NCBI GenBank assembly: GCA_963704075.1
Contig: CAVPGV010000004.1
Span: forward strand, 299,395-363,394
DNA: 64,000 nucleotides
Reading direction: 5' to 3'
DNA from: JADKAV01 sp963704075
GTDB lineage: Bacteria; Actinomycetota; Actinomycetes; S36-B12; UBA10799
The notes beneath the pieces are model-generated. The model saw only the letters and a list, made by a program, of their open reading frames with translations, searched no databases and had not been told where the DNA came from. A program made the position numbers and the translations under genes. This document shows, in pieces, positions 46,050-55,898 of this stretch. The stretch's first letter is position 1; every line of letters starts with the position of its first letter.

Positions 46050-46145
46050 CGCGCGCCGATGTGAGCAGAATCACGCCTCGCACGGGCTGATGCAGGCCCT
46101 CGTCACCACCCGGGAGGGTTCAGCCCATGGCTCGAGCATGTAACC

Positions 46146-47784
46146 ATGGAGTGGATGCGTTCTCTGACTGTCGCGCTCGTAGCGCTGATCCTGGGAGCCG
46201 GAGTGCTGCCTGCCGTGGCCGAGTCCGGACCGTCCCCGGACCCCAGCGGGAGTCCCAGCCCATCCGCCAGCGGGAGCCCGAGCGCGAGTCCCAGCGCAAG
46301 TCCGAGCCCCACCGCCTCCGCGACGCCGAACCCGCAGGTCTACCCCGTCTTCAACTATCCGGGGCCGGGACTTCCTGATCCCGCGCTGAACAACGAGTTG
46401 GTACGACTGCTGAACCTCACACCCGCCGACGCCACGATCAATGCTTCCTTCTACGTCATCCAACCCAACTATCCGGTGGTCAACGCACTCATCAACGCGC
46501 ATGCCCGTGGCGCCGGGGTGCGCGTGGTGCTGGACAGCGGCGACGGACAGTCCGCTTCCACCAACCAAGCCGTCGACGCGGCCTTCGCCCGTCTGGCCGC
46601 CGCGCTTGGGAATGATCCGGCGGCACCGTCGTTCGCCATGCAGTGCGTGCTGGCGTGCATCTCGAAATCCGCCGACAGCATCAACCACAACAAGTTCGTC
46701 ACGATGTCGCAGGCCGGCGATCTGCAGGATGTTGTGTTCCAGTCGACGGCGAACCTGCGCAGTGACGGGTCCGGGGATGCCGCCTGGAACGCCGCCGTGG
46801 TGACCAGCGGCAACCCGGATGTCATGGCGCAGTACGAGTCCTACTTCAACGATCTGGCAGCGCGCAGGGCCGTGCCCGGTAACGACTACCACGCGGTACG
46901 ACCTCCCCTGACGTACGGCGCTTCCACGCCCTATTACTTCCCCCGCACCGATGGCCGGGACTCACTGTCCCAGGCCCTCATGGGAGTCGACTGTGCCGCG
47001 ACGCCCACCAATGTCGACGTGATGGCCGCGTTCTTCACGCGCCGAAAGGTGCGCAACCGGCTCAACGAGCTGGCCGCAGCTGGCTGCGCGGTGCGGGTGA
47101 TCGCACGGACCGACACGATCACCCGCGAGTTCTGCGACACTCTTCAGGCGCCGGTCCAGGTCAGGATCGCCGACAAATCGTCCAGAACCAAGGTCGGCAT
47201 CCATGGCAAGTACCTGACCATCTCCGGCGGATTCGAGGGTCAGACGGATCGCCGCGTGGTGTGGATGGGCAGTCACAACCTCACGCGCAACGCACTGGTC
47301 CGCAATGACGAGACGTTCCTGCTCACCGACGACGCACCCTTGCACGCGGCCTTCACGAAGAACTTCGATGCGATCTGGTCCCACCCGTCCCTGACCGCCG
47401 GATGCGGCAGGGCAGGGGGAACCAGCGAACAGGCCATCGAAGAGGAGGCCAACACCGAGGTGACCCCGCTGATCAAGGAGAAGCAGCGCATCAAGCGCAA
47501 ACTCCCCAAGCGACTGAAGAGGAAGCGCACCGCGCTGAAGTCCACGCGCACGGTCCAGGGCACGCCAGTTGAAGACAATCGCGAAATGCAAGGTGGTCGG
47601 CAGTGGGAAGAAGCTGAAGAAGCGCAAGATCTGCGTCATTCGCAAACCCAAGACCAGTCCCACGCTCGTACTGTCCAAGCCGAAGCGCACGCTGAGGGTC
47701 CGGATCACCCAGAAGGCCAAGGGGTCGGCCACGTTGCTCCGGTTCGAACGGTCCAAGAAATACACTCGCAAGGCGAAGAAGTGA
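46146..47784 (+). CDS. Secreted phospholipase D-like protein, copy 1, one frameshift
   Basis: About 545 residues. Signal peptide (MRSLTVALVALILGAG), then a Ser/Pro repeat linker at about 26-60 (PSPS-type repeats), then a two-lobed PLD fold: lobe one has INHNKFVTMS and SNLR-like TANLRSDGSG; lobe two has IHGKYLTIS and WMGSHNLTRNAL. Both HxK motifs are kept, but the Asp usually four residues after the Lys is Ser in each. The C-terminal 100 residues are very basic with two cysteines. The frame is broken at about 47568 by an extra T; without it the tail reads PVKTIAKCKVVGSGKK. Tandem with copy 2. Confidence 0.85.
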
Positions 47785-47815
47785 CACCTCCAAGCAGCCG
47801 ACCCTCCCGCGGGCC

Positions 47816-49460
47816 GTGGCAGACTGTCGCGATGGGACACACCGTCGAAGCGCCGCGGCGCTCGTCGCGGGCGCCCTCCTGCTGGGCTCCGCAACGTCGA
47901 CCAGCGCGGCTCTCGACGGCCCGCCGCCGGTGGACCCTCCGCCGGTGGAGATCACTGTCCCGCCAGGCCCGGCACCGGAGCCCTCCCCCACGATGCGAAC
48001 CGGTGAGGAGGCGCTGTTCAACTACCCGGTGCCGGGCACCCCGGACCTTTCCATCAGCGACGCGCTTGTGGACCTGGTCGACGGCACGCCCGCCGGCGAA
48101 TCGATCGTCTTGTCGTACTTCGTGATCCAGCCGGGACACCCCGTCATCGACGCACTGCTGCGCGCCTACAGCCGTGGGGTGTCGGTCAAGGCGGTGCTGG
48201 ACAGCGGCGACGGGCAGAAGGCGAAGAAGAACGGTGCAGTGGATGCGGCGTACGCGACGCTGGCAGAGACCCTCGGAACCGCCGGCGACTCCTTCGCGCG
48301 GCAATGCAACCGCTCGTGCATCACCGACGAGCCGGACAGCATCAACCACAACAAGTTCGCCGCATTCTCCCGGACCGGCGACGCGGTGAACGTGGTCTTC
48401 CAGGGGACGGGCAACCTGCGGGTGGATGGCAGCGGGGACAGCGCCTACAACGCCGGCGTCATCATTCGGGGCGACCAGACCACTTACCAGCAATACCTCG
48501 GCTACTTCGACGACTTGTACACCGAGCGCCGCGTGGACAAGCGACAACTACCACCTCTGGCGCCCGCCCCTCACCTCCGGACCGGTGACCGCGTACTTCT
48601 TCCCCCGCACGGACAAGACCGACACCGTGTCCGCGGCGTTGCGCAGCGTCAACTGCACCAGCCAGCCGACCACCGTGCGGGTGATGGCCCCGTTCTTCTC
48701 CCGCAAGCGGATACGCAACACCTTGCGCGACATGGCCTACGCCGGGTGTGCCGTTCAGGTCCTCGCCCGGCAGGACACCTTGACACGCGACTTCTGCGAC
48801 AGACTCGACACCCGCAAGGTCGCCGTGAAGATCGCGACGAGCCCGACCAAGGACCGGGTGACGATCCATGCGAAGTACGTGCTGGTCGATGGCTCGTACG
48901 GCGGCGGGGTCGACCAGCGGATCACCTGGATGGGCAGCCACAACTTCACCGACAACGCCCTGCAGCGCAACGACGAGACGTTCGTGCAGTTCGCGGACGC
49001 CACGGTGTCGGACGCCTTCTCCCAGAACTTCGACCGGCTGTGGAACGATCCATCGATGAGTTGGGGATGCGGCCGGGCCGGGGCCGAGGACAACGCCGCT
49101 GTGGAGAAGAGCGGTGACACCGAGGTGACGAAGATCGCCCGGCGTTCCCAGACCGCCAAACGCGCCCTGCCGAAGGCCCTGCGCGAGCGCCAGGTGGTGC
49201 GCCCGGTCCGCACGGCGCAGGGCCGGAAGATCACCACCAGGGCGTACTGCAAGCGCGCCGGATCCTCGTCGAAGATGCGCAAGCAGGATCGGTGCCGGGT
49301 CGTCAAGGGCAAGGTCCTGCCCAGGGTCGTCATCCGCTCGGACAAACCACTGCGGGTGCGAATCGTGCAGACGGCGAAGGCCAGCAAACGTCTGCTCCCG
49401 TTCAAGCGCTCGGCCGCCTACCGGTACATGCCGAAGAAGTCACGCGCCGTCCGTTTGTAG
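47816..49460 (+). CDS. Secreted phospholipase D-like protein, copy 2, one frameshift
   Basis: About 548 residues and a clear paralogue of the preceding gene: signal peptide with RR then ALVAGALLLGSATSTSA, short proline-rich linker (PPPVDPPPVE), lobe one INHNKFAAFS and GTGNLRVDGSG, lobe two IHAKYVLVDG and WMGSHNFTDNAL. Unlike copy 1 it keeps Asp in the second HxKx4D. Paired cysteines (QCNRSC) and the basic two-cysteine tail are shared. One extra A near 48536 shifts the frame; correction gives SDNYHLWRPPL. The start (GTG 47816) is uncertain. It could be a nuclease, phospholipase or toxin. Confidence 0.84.
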
Positions 49461-49481
49461 ACATCGCCCCCGTCGACCAGG

Positions 49482-50816
49482 TCACGCCGTCACAGCAGCC
49501 AGCGACGGACCGTCGGTGTTGTACAGATCCCTCTCGATCGGTGTGAGGTGCATCGACACCGGAAGGCCCGGGCGGTGACCGGTCTTGATCAGATACCGGC
49601 CACGTCCCGGATGCCGGGCACCGGCACGCCAGCTGTCCGCCGACGCCCATCCGGCGACCAGATCCTTCTCGGCCTCGCTGAGCGCGACGACCTCGCTGAC
49701 CAGACTCAATTCACGTCGTGGCAGCCCAGAAAGCACCACGATCGCGCTGCGGTCGATGAAGCCCATGGCCTTGGCCACGTCGTGGGCTCCGGGCAGCGCC
49801 TGCAGATCGCGCAGCGAGTGGGTCGCCATCAGGCTGGCCACCCCCTGGCTGCGGTTGAGCCGGGTGAGGGCGTCGGCATGGTCCACCAATCCGGGGGCAC
49901 CGCGCAGAGCGCGCCACAGCTCGTCCATGACGATGAACCATCTGGACCGTTCGTTCGCCGCCGAGGCGGCCGACACCGCGGCCTGGCCCCAGGACCAGCT
50001 CGACAGCATCGCCGCCCCCATGAGGGTCTCGTCGTCCACGGCGGACAGGTCGACAGCCACGGCCGGAGCGCTCGGGTCGAACTGGCGCGTGCTGGCCCTA
50101 TCGAACACCCCCTTGAGGGAACCCTCGCACAGCAGGCTCAGCGTCCATCGCAACTCCTGCGTGACACTGTCGTACTGCTCGACGCTGCGAACCTGGGCGG
50201 CATCCATCACATTCGGGGTGGGATCCTGCAGGGCCCGTAGGACATCCGGCACGGTCGGGTCGACACCGCGTCTGGACAGCCCGTCGATGGCGGCCGCCAG
50301 CACCACCTCCTCCCCGTTGCCCACGACCCGGTCCTTGCGGACCAACCCGCACAAAGCCAGCACCAACGTCAGCCGCCGAGCCCTGGTCTCCATCGGATCG
50401 GCGGCTGCGAAAGCCTGCGAGTCCAGTGGGTTGATCCGGTCGAGCCCACGCCCCACCCGGATGACCTGCCCGCCCATCCGCCGGACGAGTTCGCTGTATT
50501 CACCCTTCGGATCGCCGAGCACCACCGGACGCACGCCCGCCCCTGCCATTCCCACCATCTGCCGCTTGGCGAAGGCGGACTTGCCCGTACCGGGTTGTCC
50601 GAGGTGGAAGACCCCGGTGTTGGTCGTCAGTCCTGCGGCCAACCAGGAGAACGGGTCGGCGCGGACCGGCTCGCCCCACATGAGATGCCGACCGACCGGC
50701 ACCCCCTCACTGGGCGCACCGGCCCCGGCCACGAAGGGGAAGAGCCCCGCGGCGGCAGCCGTGCTGGCCGTGAAAGTCCGCGACCGACTGACCCACGTTC
50801 GTGCGTGCACCGCCAT
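49482..50816 (-). CDS. VirB4/TraC-like conjugation ATPase
   Basis: 444 residues. AAA-type transport ATPase: HLGQPGTGKSAFAKR (Walker A), PVVLGDPKGEYSEL, RINPLDSQAF, FIVMDELWRAL (Walker B) and MATHSLRDLQAL. This is the C-terminal ATPase part of VirB4-like proteins; the N-terminal VirB4 domain is missing, its place being taken by the SCO6880-family protein just upstream. The start ATG 50816 is one base after the SCO6880 stop. Last gene of the four-gene minus-strand cluster. Confidence 0.88.
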   Translation of the reverse strand: MAVHARTWVSRSRTFTASTAAAAGLFPFVAGAGAPSEGVPVGRHLMWGEPVRADPFSWLAAGLTTNTGVFHLGQPGTGKSAFAKRQMVGMAGAGVRPVVLGDPKGEYSELVRRMGGQVIRVGRGLDRINPLDSQAFAAADPMETRARRLTLVLALCGLVRKDRVVGNGEEVVLAAAIDGLSRRGVDPTVPDVLRALQDPTPNVMDAAQVRSVEQYDSVTQELRWTLSLLCEGSLKGVFDRASTRQFDPSAPAVAVDLSAVDDETLMGAAMLSSWSWGQAAVSAASAANERSRWFIVMDELWRALRGAPGLVDHADALTRLNRSQGVASLMATHSLRDLQALPGAHDVAKAMGFIDRSAIVVLSGLPRRELSLVSEVVALSEAEKDLVAGWASADSWRAGARHPGRGRYLIKTGHRPGLPVSMHLTPIERDLYNTDGPSLAAVTA

Positions 50817-50817
50817 C

Positions 50818-52211
50818 TCACAGACCTCTGCGCGGCACGAAACCGACCGCTGTCGTGCTGGCGAACGTGGCCGCCTGAGCTCCGTAGTTGCGACGTAGCC
50901 GGATTCGCGACTCGCCTGCCCGGTTCTCCAGATCGGTCGTGCATCGCCGCAGTTCCGCAAGGTCTGACCGCGGTCGCCACCGCGTAGAGTCCGACGTCGA
51001 CCAGTCCCGCACCCCCGACCTGATCAGTCGCGGTCTGCTCGGCACGACGCAGGTCAGCCCGCTCCTTCGCGGTCTCGTCACGTCCAAGGCGTCTGCGGTA
51101 CTGGCTACGGAACGCCGCCGCCGCGGCCTGCCGGTCGACCTCGCGCACGGCGACGTGGGCGGCCATCGGCTCGTAGACCAGACTCACCCGCTTGTGGTAC
51201 TCCGAGGGTCCCAGCAAGCGGGCGAGCACGTCTGGAGGCACACGCTGGCCCGGGGTCTCGTCCCAGACATAGGCCGCTGAGACGGCCCCGTCGTGTTGGT
51301 AGTGCGCCCAGGACTCCTCGGTGGAGGTTGGTCGGCCGTCGACCCAGTTCGTGCTGGCGGCGATACCGGACGACGTCGGTTCGTACACAGCGCGCAGCCA
51401 CTGCACGATGTCGTGCGGGGGCATCGTCGCAAGCACGCTTACTCCGCAACGACCCAGCGTGGAACCGAGCGCGCCGCACAACTCCACAACATCGGTGCAG
51501 GCTGATTCGAGGTGGGATCGGTCCGGGACATCGACCGTGATGCTGACCAGGGTGCGGGAGAATCGCGCCGGACCCCGCTCGTCGAGATCGACATCCAGTT
51601 GCCGGATGACCTCCTGCACCACGGTGCCGTCCCCGGCGCTTGTGGGCTCTGCAGGACAAGTCGGCGGGCTAGGTCCGGTGTGCACGGTGACGACCACATG
51701 CTTCACTCCGGGCAGGTAGCCCAGATGCGACAGCCAGTCGCCCCACCCCGAGACCCACTCGCGGACCTGTTCCGCGCCGACAAGAGTGAGCCCGAGCGGC
51801 TGGACCGGGATCATGGCGGTAAGACCGTGCGTCTTCTGATCCCAGGTCAGGCCCACCGGAAGTCCGGCCGGGTCCTGCACCTCGAGCAGTGTCATCCCGG
51901 CCAGCACACCGGGGAAGTCGCCGGTGTCGATGGTGCGCGCGGTGGTCCATCCACGCCGTCGGTTCCATGCCCAGTGCGCCATGCCGGCCGAACCACGAGA
52001 TGAGCGCCTCGTCGCGCACCCGCAGGACTACCAGCCCGACCCCCAGGCTCAGCGGGATTCCCAGTACGCCCACGAACCCGGGCCTGACAAGGGCCACCGC
52101 CAGCAGTACGAGGACCGCACCCAACGCAGCTGCGGTCTGTCTGCCGGACAGACCAGCCAGTCCGAACCCGCGTCGCTCCCGCCAGCCGCCGTAGCTGCGA
52201 GATGTCCGCAC
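50818..52211 (-). CDS. SCO6880 family protein (conjugation-associated), two frameshifts
   Basis: About 464 residues. Begins YGGWRERRGFGLAGLSGRQT, followed by two membrane helices, then a soluble domain (GLTAMIPVQPLGLTLVGAEQ, WLSHLGYLPGVKHVVVTVHT). This start is the hallmark of SCO6880-type proteins, which sit next to VirB4-like ATPases and are thought to be the split-off VirB3-VirB4 N-terminal part. Two single-base insertions (about 51962 and 50975) break it; corrected text runs HAHWAWNRRRG and ATRSDLAELRRC, ending FVPRRGL. GTG 52211 follows directly on the previous stop. Confidence 0.86.
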
Positions 52212-52985
52212 TCATCGCATCATCACCACCGGCGCCAGGCCACTGGTCAAGCTCGCGATCCCGGGCAACAGTGCGGCTGCGAGCAGGAACGTCAATGACA
52301 CGGTGAGCAGGACCAATACCGGATCCTCGGTCGAGGACACCAGCCCATGACCCACGCGATAGACGATCGCGTTGACAGGCTTGAAGGCAATCACAGCGAC
52401 GACCCAGGACAGACCTAAACGCATGCCTCCTGCCCCACGTACCACGGTGATCGCGGCCATGGCCGGTAATCCGACGGCCAGCAGCACCGCGATGACGAAG
52501 CGCGCCAGCACCGCAGCCACGAACCCCAGACATGAAGCGATCCCGACGATCGACAACGTCAGGCCGATTGCAGGATCCACCCGGCTCATCGCCGCCGATA
52601 CCGCACCTTCGTAGGCGTCCATGTCCGGCCTGCTGCCCAACAGCCATCGGGACAAGCCGTCGGACAGCGACCACGAACTGGCCAACAGCAGCCATCCGGC
52701 GGAAATGACCAGTGCGCTGCGTGTCAAACCGATGACGAGCGCAGCGAGGTCCGCCCCACTCCGACGGACCATCACCACGACCGCCGCCACCACCACGGAC
52801 ACCCCCAGCACCACCGCAGCCACCCAACTGGTGACCGGCCGGATCGCTGTCACATCCGCCCGCAGCATGCCCAGGTCCGGATCATCGCCACCCACCCACC
52901 AGGCCAGCGCCCAACCCACCAGGGAGGTGAAGGCTTCCCCGAAGGACTGCGCCACTCCCACCAGCGGCCCCGTCGTCGTGTCCAT
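52212..52985 (-). CDS. Polytopic membrane protein, VirB6/TrbL-like
   Basis: 257 residues with six to seven membrane helices (for example WVAAVVLGVSVVVAAVVVMV, FVIAVLLAVGLPAMAAITVV) and a conserved-looking FKPVNAIVYRVGHG loop before the last helices. Position between a small two-helix protein and SCO6880 matches the VirB6 slot of type IV secretion operons. Sequence is too diverged to be certain. Its ATG shares one base with the upstream stop (TGATG). Confidence 0.72.
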   Translation of the reverse strand: MDTTTGPLVGVAQSFGEAFTSLVGWALAWWVGGDDPDLGMLRADVTAIRPVTSWVAAVVLGVSVVVAAVVVMVRRSGADLAALVIGLTRSALVISAGWLLLASSWSLSDGLSRWLLGSRPDMDAYEGAVSAAMSRVDPAIGLTLSIVGIASCLGFVAAVLARFVIAVLLAVGLPAMAAITVVRGAGGMRLGLSWVVAVIAFKPVNAIVYRVGHGLVSSTEDPVLVLLTVSLTFLLAAALLPGIASLTSGLAPVVMMR

Positions 52986-53269
52986 CACATGAACAGGTTC
53001 ACGATGGGGACGGCCAGGGCCACGGTCGACAGACCGCCGATCACCCAGGGAATGCCCACCGCCCCATCGGCGGCCGTACTGGAGCGGTGCCGGCGTCCCA
53101 CACTCATCATCACGCCCGCAACGAGCAGTCCTACGGCTCCGGCGGCGAACGCTACCCACTTCGCCAGGCCCATGATCTTCGACCACTGGGCCGTGACTTC
53201 GGCCGGAGCCTGTGGGGATGGGTTGCTCAGATCGGCCAACAAGCCCGTCAGCGCAGTCCAACTGGTCAT
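52985..53269 (-). CDS. Small two-helix membrane protein, VirB2/TrbC pilin-like
   Basis: 94 residues with two hydrophobic helices (WVAFAAGAVGLLVAGVMMSV and the C-terminal IPWVIGGLSTVALAVPIVNL) joined by a short charged loop, the layout of VirB2/TrbC-type subunits. AAGGGGG ribosome site 5 nt before ATG 53269. First gene of the cluster pilin-like, VirB6-like, SCO6880, VirB4-like. Confidence 0.65.
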   Translation of the reverse strand: MTSWTALTGLLADLSNPSPQAPAEVTAQWSKIMGLAKWVAFAAGAVGLLVAGVMMSVGRRHRSSTAADGAVGIPWVIGGLSTVALAVPIVNLFM

Positions 53270-53442
53270 TCGTGCCCCCTTTCCATGACCCGACATTCGC
53301 ACGTATCGCGACATCCTCGGCCCTCTCGAACCCGATGTGTGGATAACTGCGTCGACACCTGGCGGGCGGTGCACAGTCAATCCATGAGCGCCTCGGAACC
53401 CACCACTTCCACCCCGACGTCAACCGCTGTCGCGGATGGCCG

Positions 53443-53970
53443 ATGAAGATCTTCGCCGGACTGCTGGCCCTGTTCACCGTGGCCGCTGCGGGCTCCGCAG
53501 GGGCGGGAGCGGCCACGGTTGGCAGCGCTGATCCCGCTTCGGCGGTGTGGGCGACCCGCTCTAGCGGCGACAGCACGCAGGTCGACGCCGCACTGCCAGC
53601 GGGCTACCGCAATCCCCGGTCTGCGGAGCAAGCCGTCCGATGGGCACTCGGCCAAGTGGGGGTCCATCGCGACGCCGGCCACTGTCTCCGATTCGTCAAT
53701 CTTGCCTACGGCCGCCCCTCCGGGCCACCTTCGGCCTACCTGGTCTGGACGCGGTCCAATCCGAACCTGCACCGCTTCACCGGACCTCCCCCGCGTGGTT
53801 CCGTGGTCGTGTGGTCCAACGCCATCGGAGGCGGGCACGGGCACATCGGGGTGTCGCTCGGGGACGGCACGATGGTCTCGACCACATCGGGGGCGGTGTC
53901 GATCCTGTCGATCAAGGGGTACGCCGACAGCGCCTACTTCGGATGGATGCCGCCGTACTTCTACATGTAG
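53443..53970 (+). CDS. Secreted CHAP/NlpC-P60-like cysteine hydrolase
   Basis: 175 residues. Signal peptide MKIFAGLLALFTVAAAGSAG. The mature part has a candidate catalytic Cys in AGHCLRFVNLAYG and His in GGGHGHIGVSLGDG, the order and spacing of CHAP or NlpC/P60 peptidoglycan hydrolases. Such a wall-cutting enzyme is a standard companion of type IV secretion operons (VirB1 role), and here it is divergent from one. A 20-codon frame (53384-53446) overlaps its start as ATGA and may be a coupled leader. Confidence 0.8.
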   Translation: MKIFAGLLALFTVAAAGSAGAGAATVGSADPASAVWATRSSGDSTQVDAALPAGYRNPRSAEQAVRWALGQVGVHRDAGHCLRFVNLAYGRPSGPPSAYLVWTRSNPNLHRFTGPPPRGSVVVWSNAIGGGHGHIGVSLGDGTMVSTTSGAVSILSIKGYADSAYFGWMPPYFYM

Positions 53971-54011
53971 GAGGCAGACCGGTTCAATCCGGCGATTCAT
54001 GAACGATCAAC

Positions 54012-54080
54012 GTGCGAAAACCGGGCTCAGAAGCCCGGTTTCGTGGTGGTGCGCCGCCAGGAGAACCCCGAACCCGCTGG
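54012..54080. other. attL: duplicated 3' end of tRNA-Lys plus terminator
   Basis: This 69-nt segment repeats 59176-59249 nearly exactly: the terminator hairpin AAACCGGGC...GCCCGGTTT followed by the last third of the tRNA-Lys gene (minus strand). It differs by one base in the loop and lacks about five bases of the T-loop, so it is no longer a tRNA. The duplication is what a tyrosine recombinase leaves after inserting at a tRNA 3' end. Confidence 0.88.
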
Positions 54081-54175
54081 GTTTGCCAGGGGGGTCCATG
54101 GGGCCGCTGAATGACCCGCTTGTGGGGTGACCGGCACACGTGGACGAGTACGGACAACCGTGTACGTCGCCGCGC

Positions 54176-54195
54176 TGCTACATGCGTTGCTACAA
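54176..54195. repeat. Arm-type repeat, left end
   Basis: Contains two TTGCTACA-like units; identical to the copy at 59151-59170. Lies 95 nt inside attL. Confidence 0.7.
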
Positions 54196-54345
54196 CCCGG
54201 GCGTCACCCAAAGTCCATTATGTGGCTCGGAATCTTGCTGGGGTCGGGAGGCGGACTAGCGGGATAGCCGGCTTGACGCATCAGCATGAAAGCCGCTGAG
54301 ACCAGACGAGCAGAGAGCATACCTCAGCGCGCCAGGCATTCGCTC

Positions 54346-54700
54346 CTAGCCGGGCAGGTAGATCAAGCCAAAAAGGGCGCGCTCGATGGCGTCGACTGCC
54401 TCTTTCACGAGGCGTGCTGTCAGATGTGAGTACACGTCCTGAGTGATCCGAGTCGATGAATGACCGAGCAACTCCGCTACCACCTTGATCGACACGCCTT
54501 CCTCGAGGAGCAGGGTCGCTGTGGCGTGGCGCAGGCTGTGCGGGGTCGCCCGGGCACACCTCCTCTGCTATCGGCCGGAGACTTCTTACGGGCGTTGTGC
54601 GCGTCCCACTTCGTCCCGCAGTCGCTGGTCAGCACCCACACCCCGGCCGAGTTGCTGTACGAAGATCCGCCGGAAGGGTGACCCTCTGAAACACAACCAG
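54346..54700 (-). pseudogene. Tyrosine recombinase (phage integrase), C-terminal remnant
   Basis: Fragments in three frames together read VWVLTSDCGTKWDAHNARK, then RPIAEEVCPGD, then TPHSLRHATATLLLEEGV, KVVAELLGHSSTRITQDVYSHL. The catalytic set HxLRH ... LGHS ... Tyr is present. At least two frameshifts divide it and nothing recognisable remains of the N-terminal arm-binding domain. It points toward attL, the normal integrase position. Insertion errors in the assembly could explain the frame changes, but the missing 5' half suggests true decay. Confidence 0.8.
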
Positions 54701-54794
54701 ATTGACATCGGGCACGTCGACGCCTTCGTTGAGCACACGAGATCGGACTCACGCGCTACGTCGTCGACCTGCGGTCGATGTCACGCGGCACCGG

Positions 54795-55309
54795 TCACTT
54801 CCGGGCCTTGGCGTACTCGGGGACTCCAGGCGCCCAGTTCGTAAGTTGCGTCGGCGCACGCCTCGTCAGTTTTCGCGGCGCAACGACACCGGACAGTTCG
54901 AGCAGATCCACGCGCCCACCCGTTCGCGCCGGAACGCTGATTGATGTGCAACTGATCGATGCGCACGGTGATGAGATCCACCTCGCCGGGGTTCCCGCAG
55001 GTGGACACCGCGAGGGCTTTCTGGACCTGCCACTGCGTCTGGAAGGCCTCCTCGCTCGCCGCCTGATACTGCGCGAACGCGGTCCGGAACTCCTCGTACT
55101 TCGCACGATCGCGTTTCCCGCACCACTCCGGCGCGTAGTTGCGGCGGGCCGAGGTGACCGATGAATCACACCGGTCAAGGGGCCGCGCTCACTGCCCCGC
55201 CCATGGGGACCAGAAGAACCGCACTGACCGCGAACGCAATGAGAAACTGAACATCACACAACCGAACCAAGTCGCGGACATCAATCACACTAATGCTCGC
55301 CGAGAACAT
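54795..55309 (-). pseudogene. Hypothetical secreted protein, frameshifted
   Basis: A signal peptide (FLIAFAVSAVLLVPMGGAVSA) is followed, after a shift near 55185, by CDSSVTSARRNYAPEWCGKR, KYEEFRTAFAQYQAASEEA and a cysteine-containing stretch, then after a second shift near 54930 by RVDLLELSGVVAPRKLTRRA and PTQLTNWAPGVPEYAKARK. The pieces have coding-like composition only when joined. I do not recognise the family. With about 150 mature residues it is probably an exported cargo protein of the element. The start is not identifiable with confidence. Confidence 0.5.
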
Positions 55310-55585
55310 CAGGTCAGCGACCACAGCACACGAGCAGGGTGTGACGGCTCGGGTAGAAGTACTCGGCCAGGGGGGCCAGCCTCTGCTATCACGCGAACCG
55401 CGCGCGCCCACCGGAGTCACGTCGCGACCCCAAGTGCTGAACGTCCCGGCCGCGTCGGCCGCATGAATTTCTCGGCAGTCTCGGGTGGTTCGCGGCGAGG
55501 TGCAGCATGATGATGAGCCGTTGTACTCCTAATGACGATGTCGACAGACCACCGAATGTCAGAATCAGCAGCGTAGACGTACGCC
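55310..55585. other. AT-richer intergenic stretch in the element
   Basis: No supported gene. The stretch is visibly less GC-rich than the rest of the window. A short open frame on the minus strand has shadow-like composition. Confidence 0.4.
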
Positions 55586-55813
55586 ATGACAAGCAAAAAT
55601 TACGAAAAGAGAACAGAAGAGTACCGGCTCGAGAAGGGCGAACTTGAGGAACATCCAGATGGTCGCAAGGAATCACTGCCGGTCGCGATCGGTGAGACAA
55701 TTTCGTATCAACGTCTTCAATGGCCCGAGCCCTACGCGCGTCAGATGACGTGCCAGGCCAGATCGAGAGTCCTTTCGGAACTGCGACAGGATCTGTCGCG
55801 AGACAGTCAGTGA
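55586..55813 (+). CDS. Possible small protein, unknown
   Basis: 75 residues, highly charged at the start (TSKNYEKRTEEYRLEKGELE), no family recognised and no clear ribosome site. Codon use is less GC-rich than in neighbouring genes, which could mean recent transfer or that it is not a gene. Confidence 0.3.
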   Translation: MTSKNYEKRTEEYRLEKGELEEHPDGRKESLPVAIGETISYQRLQWPEPYARQMTCQARSRVLSELRQDLSRDSQ

Positions 55814-55898
55814 CCTCGTGACCGAGGTAGACTGGGGGTGTAGCCGACGAGGGGTTGGGTCGGCACCCGGGCGCTGGATGCCCGGCACCTTCCCTGGT

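Noticed and set aside
1..53970. Programmed +1 frameshifting as an explanation of the recurrent shifts
   Set aside because: Sites have no common slippery codon or stop context, affect unrelated essential genes, and are absent from 27 kb of equally normal genes.
54012..54080. A second tRNA gene
   Set aside because: It lacks the acceptor 5' half, anticodon arm and part of the T-loop; it is the attL duplicate only.
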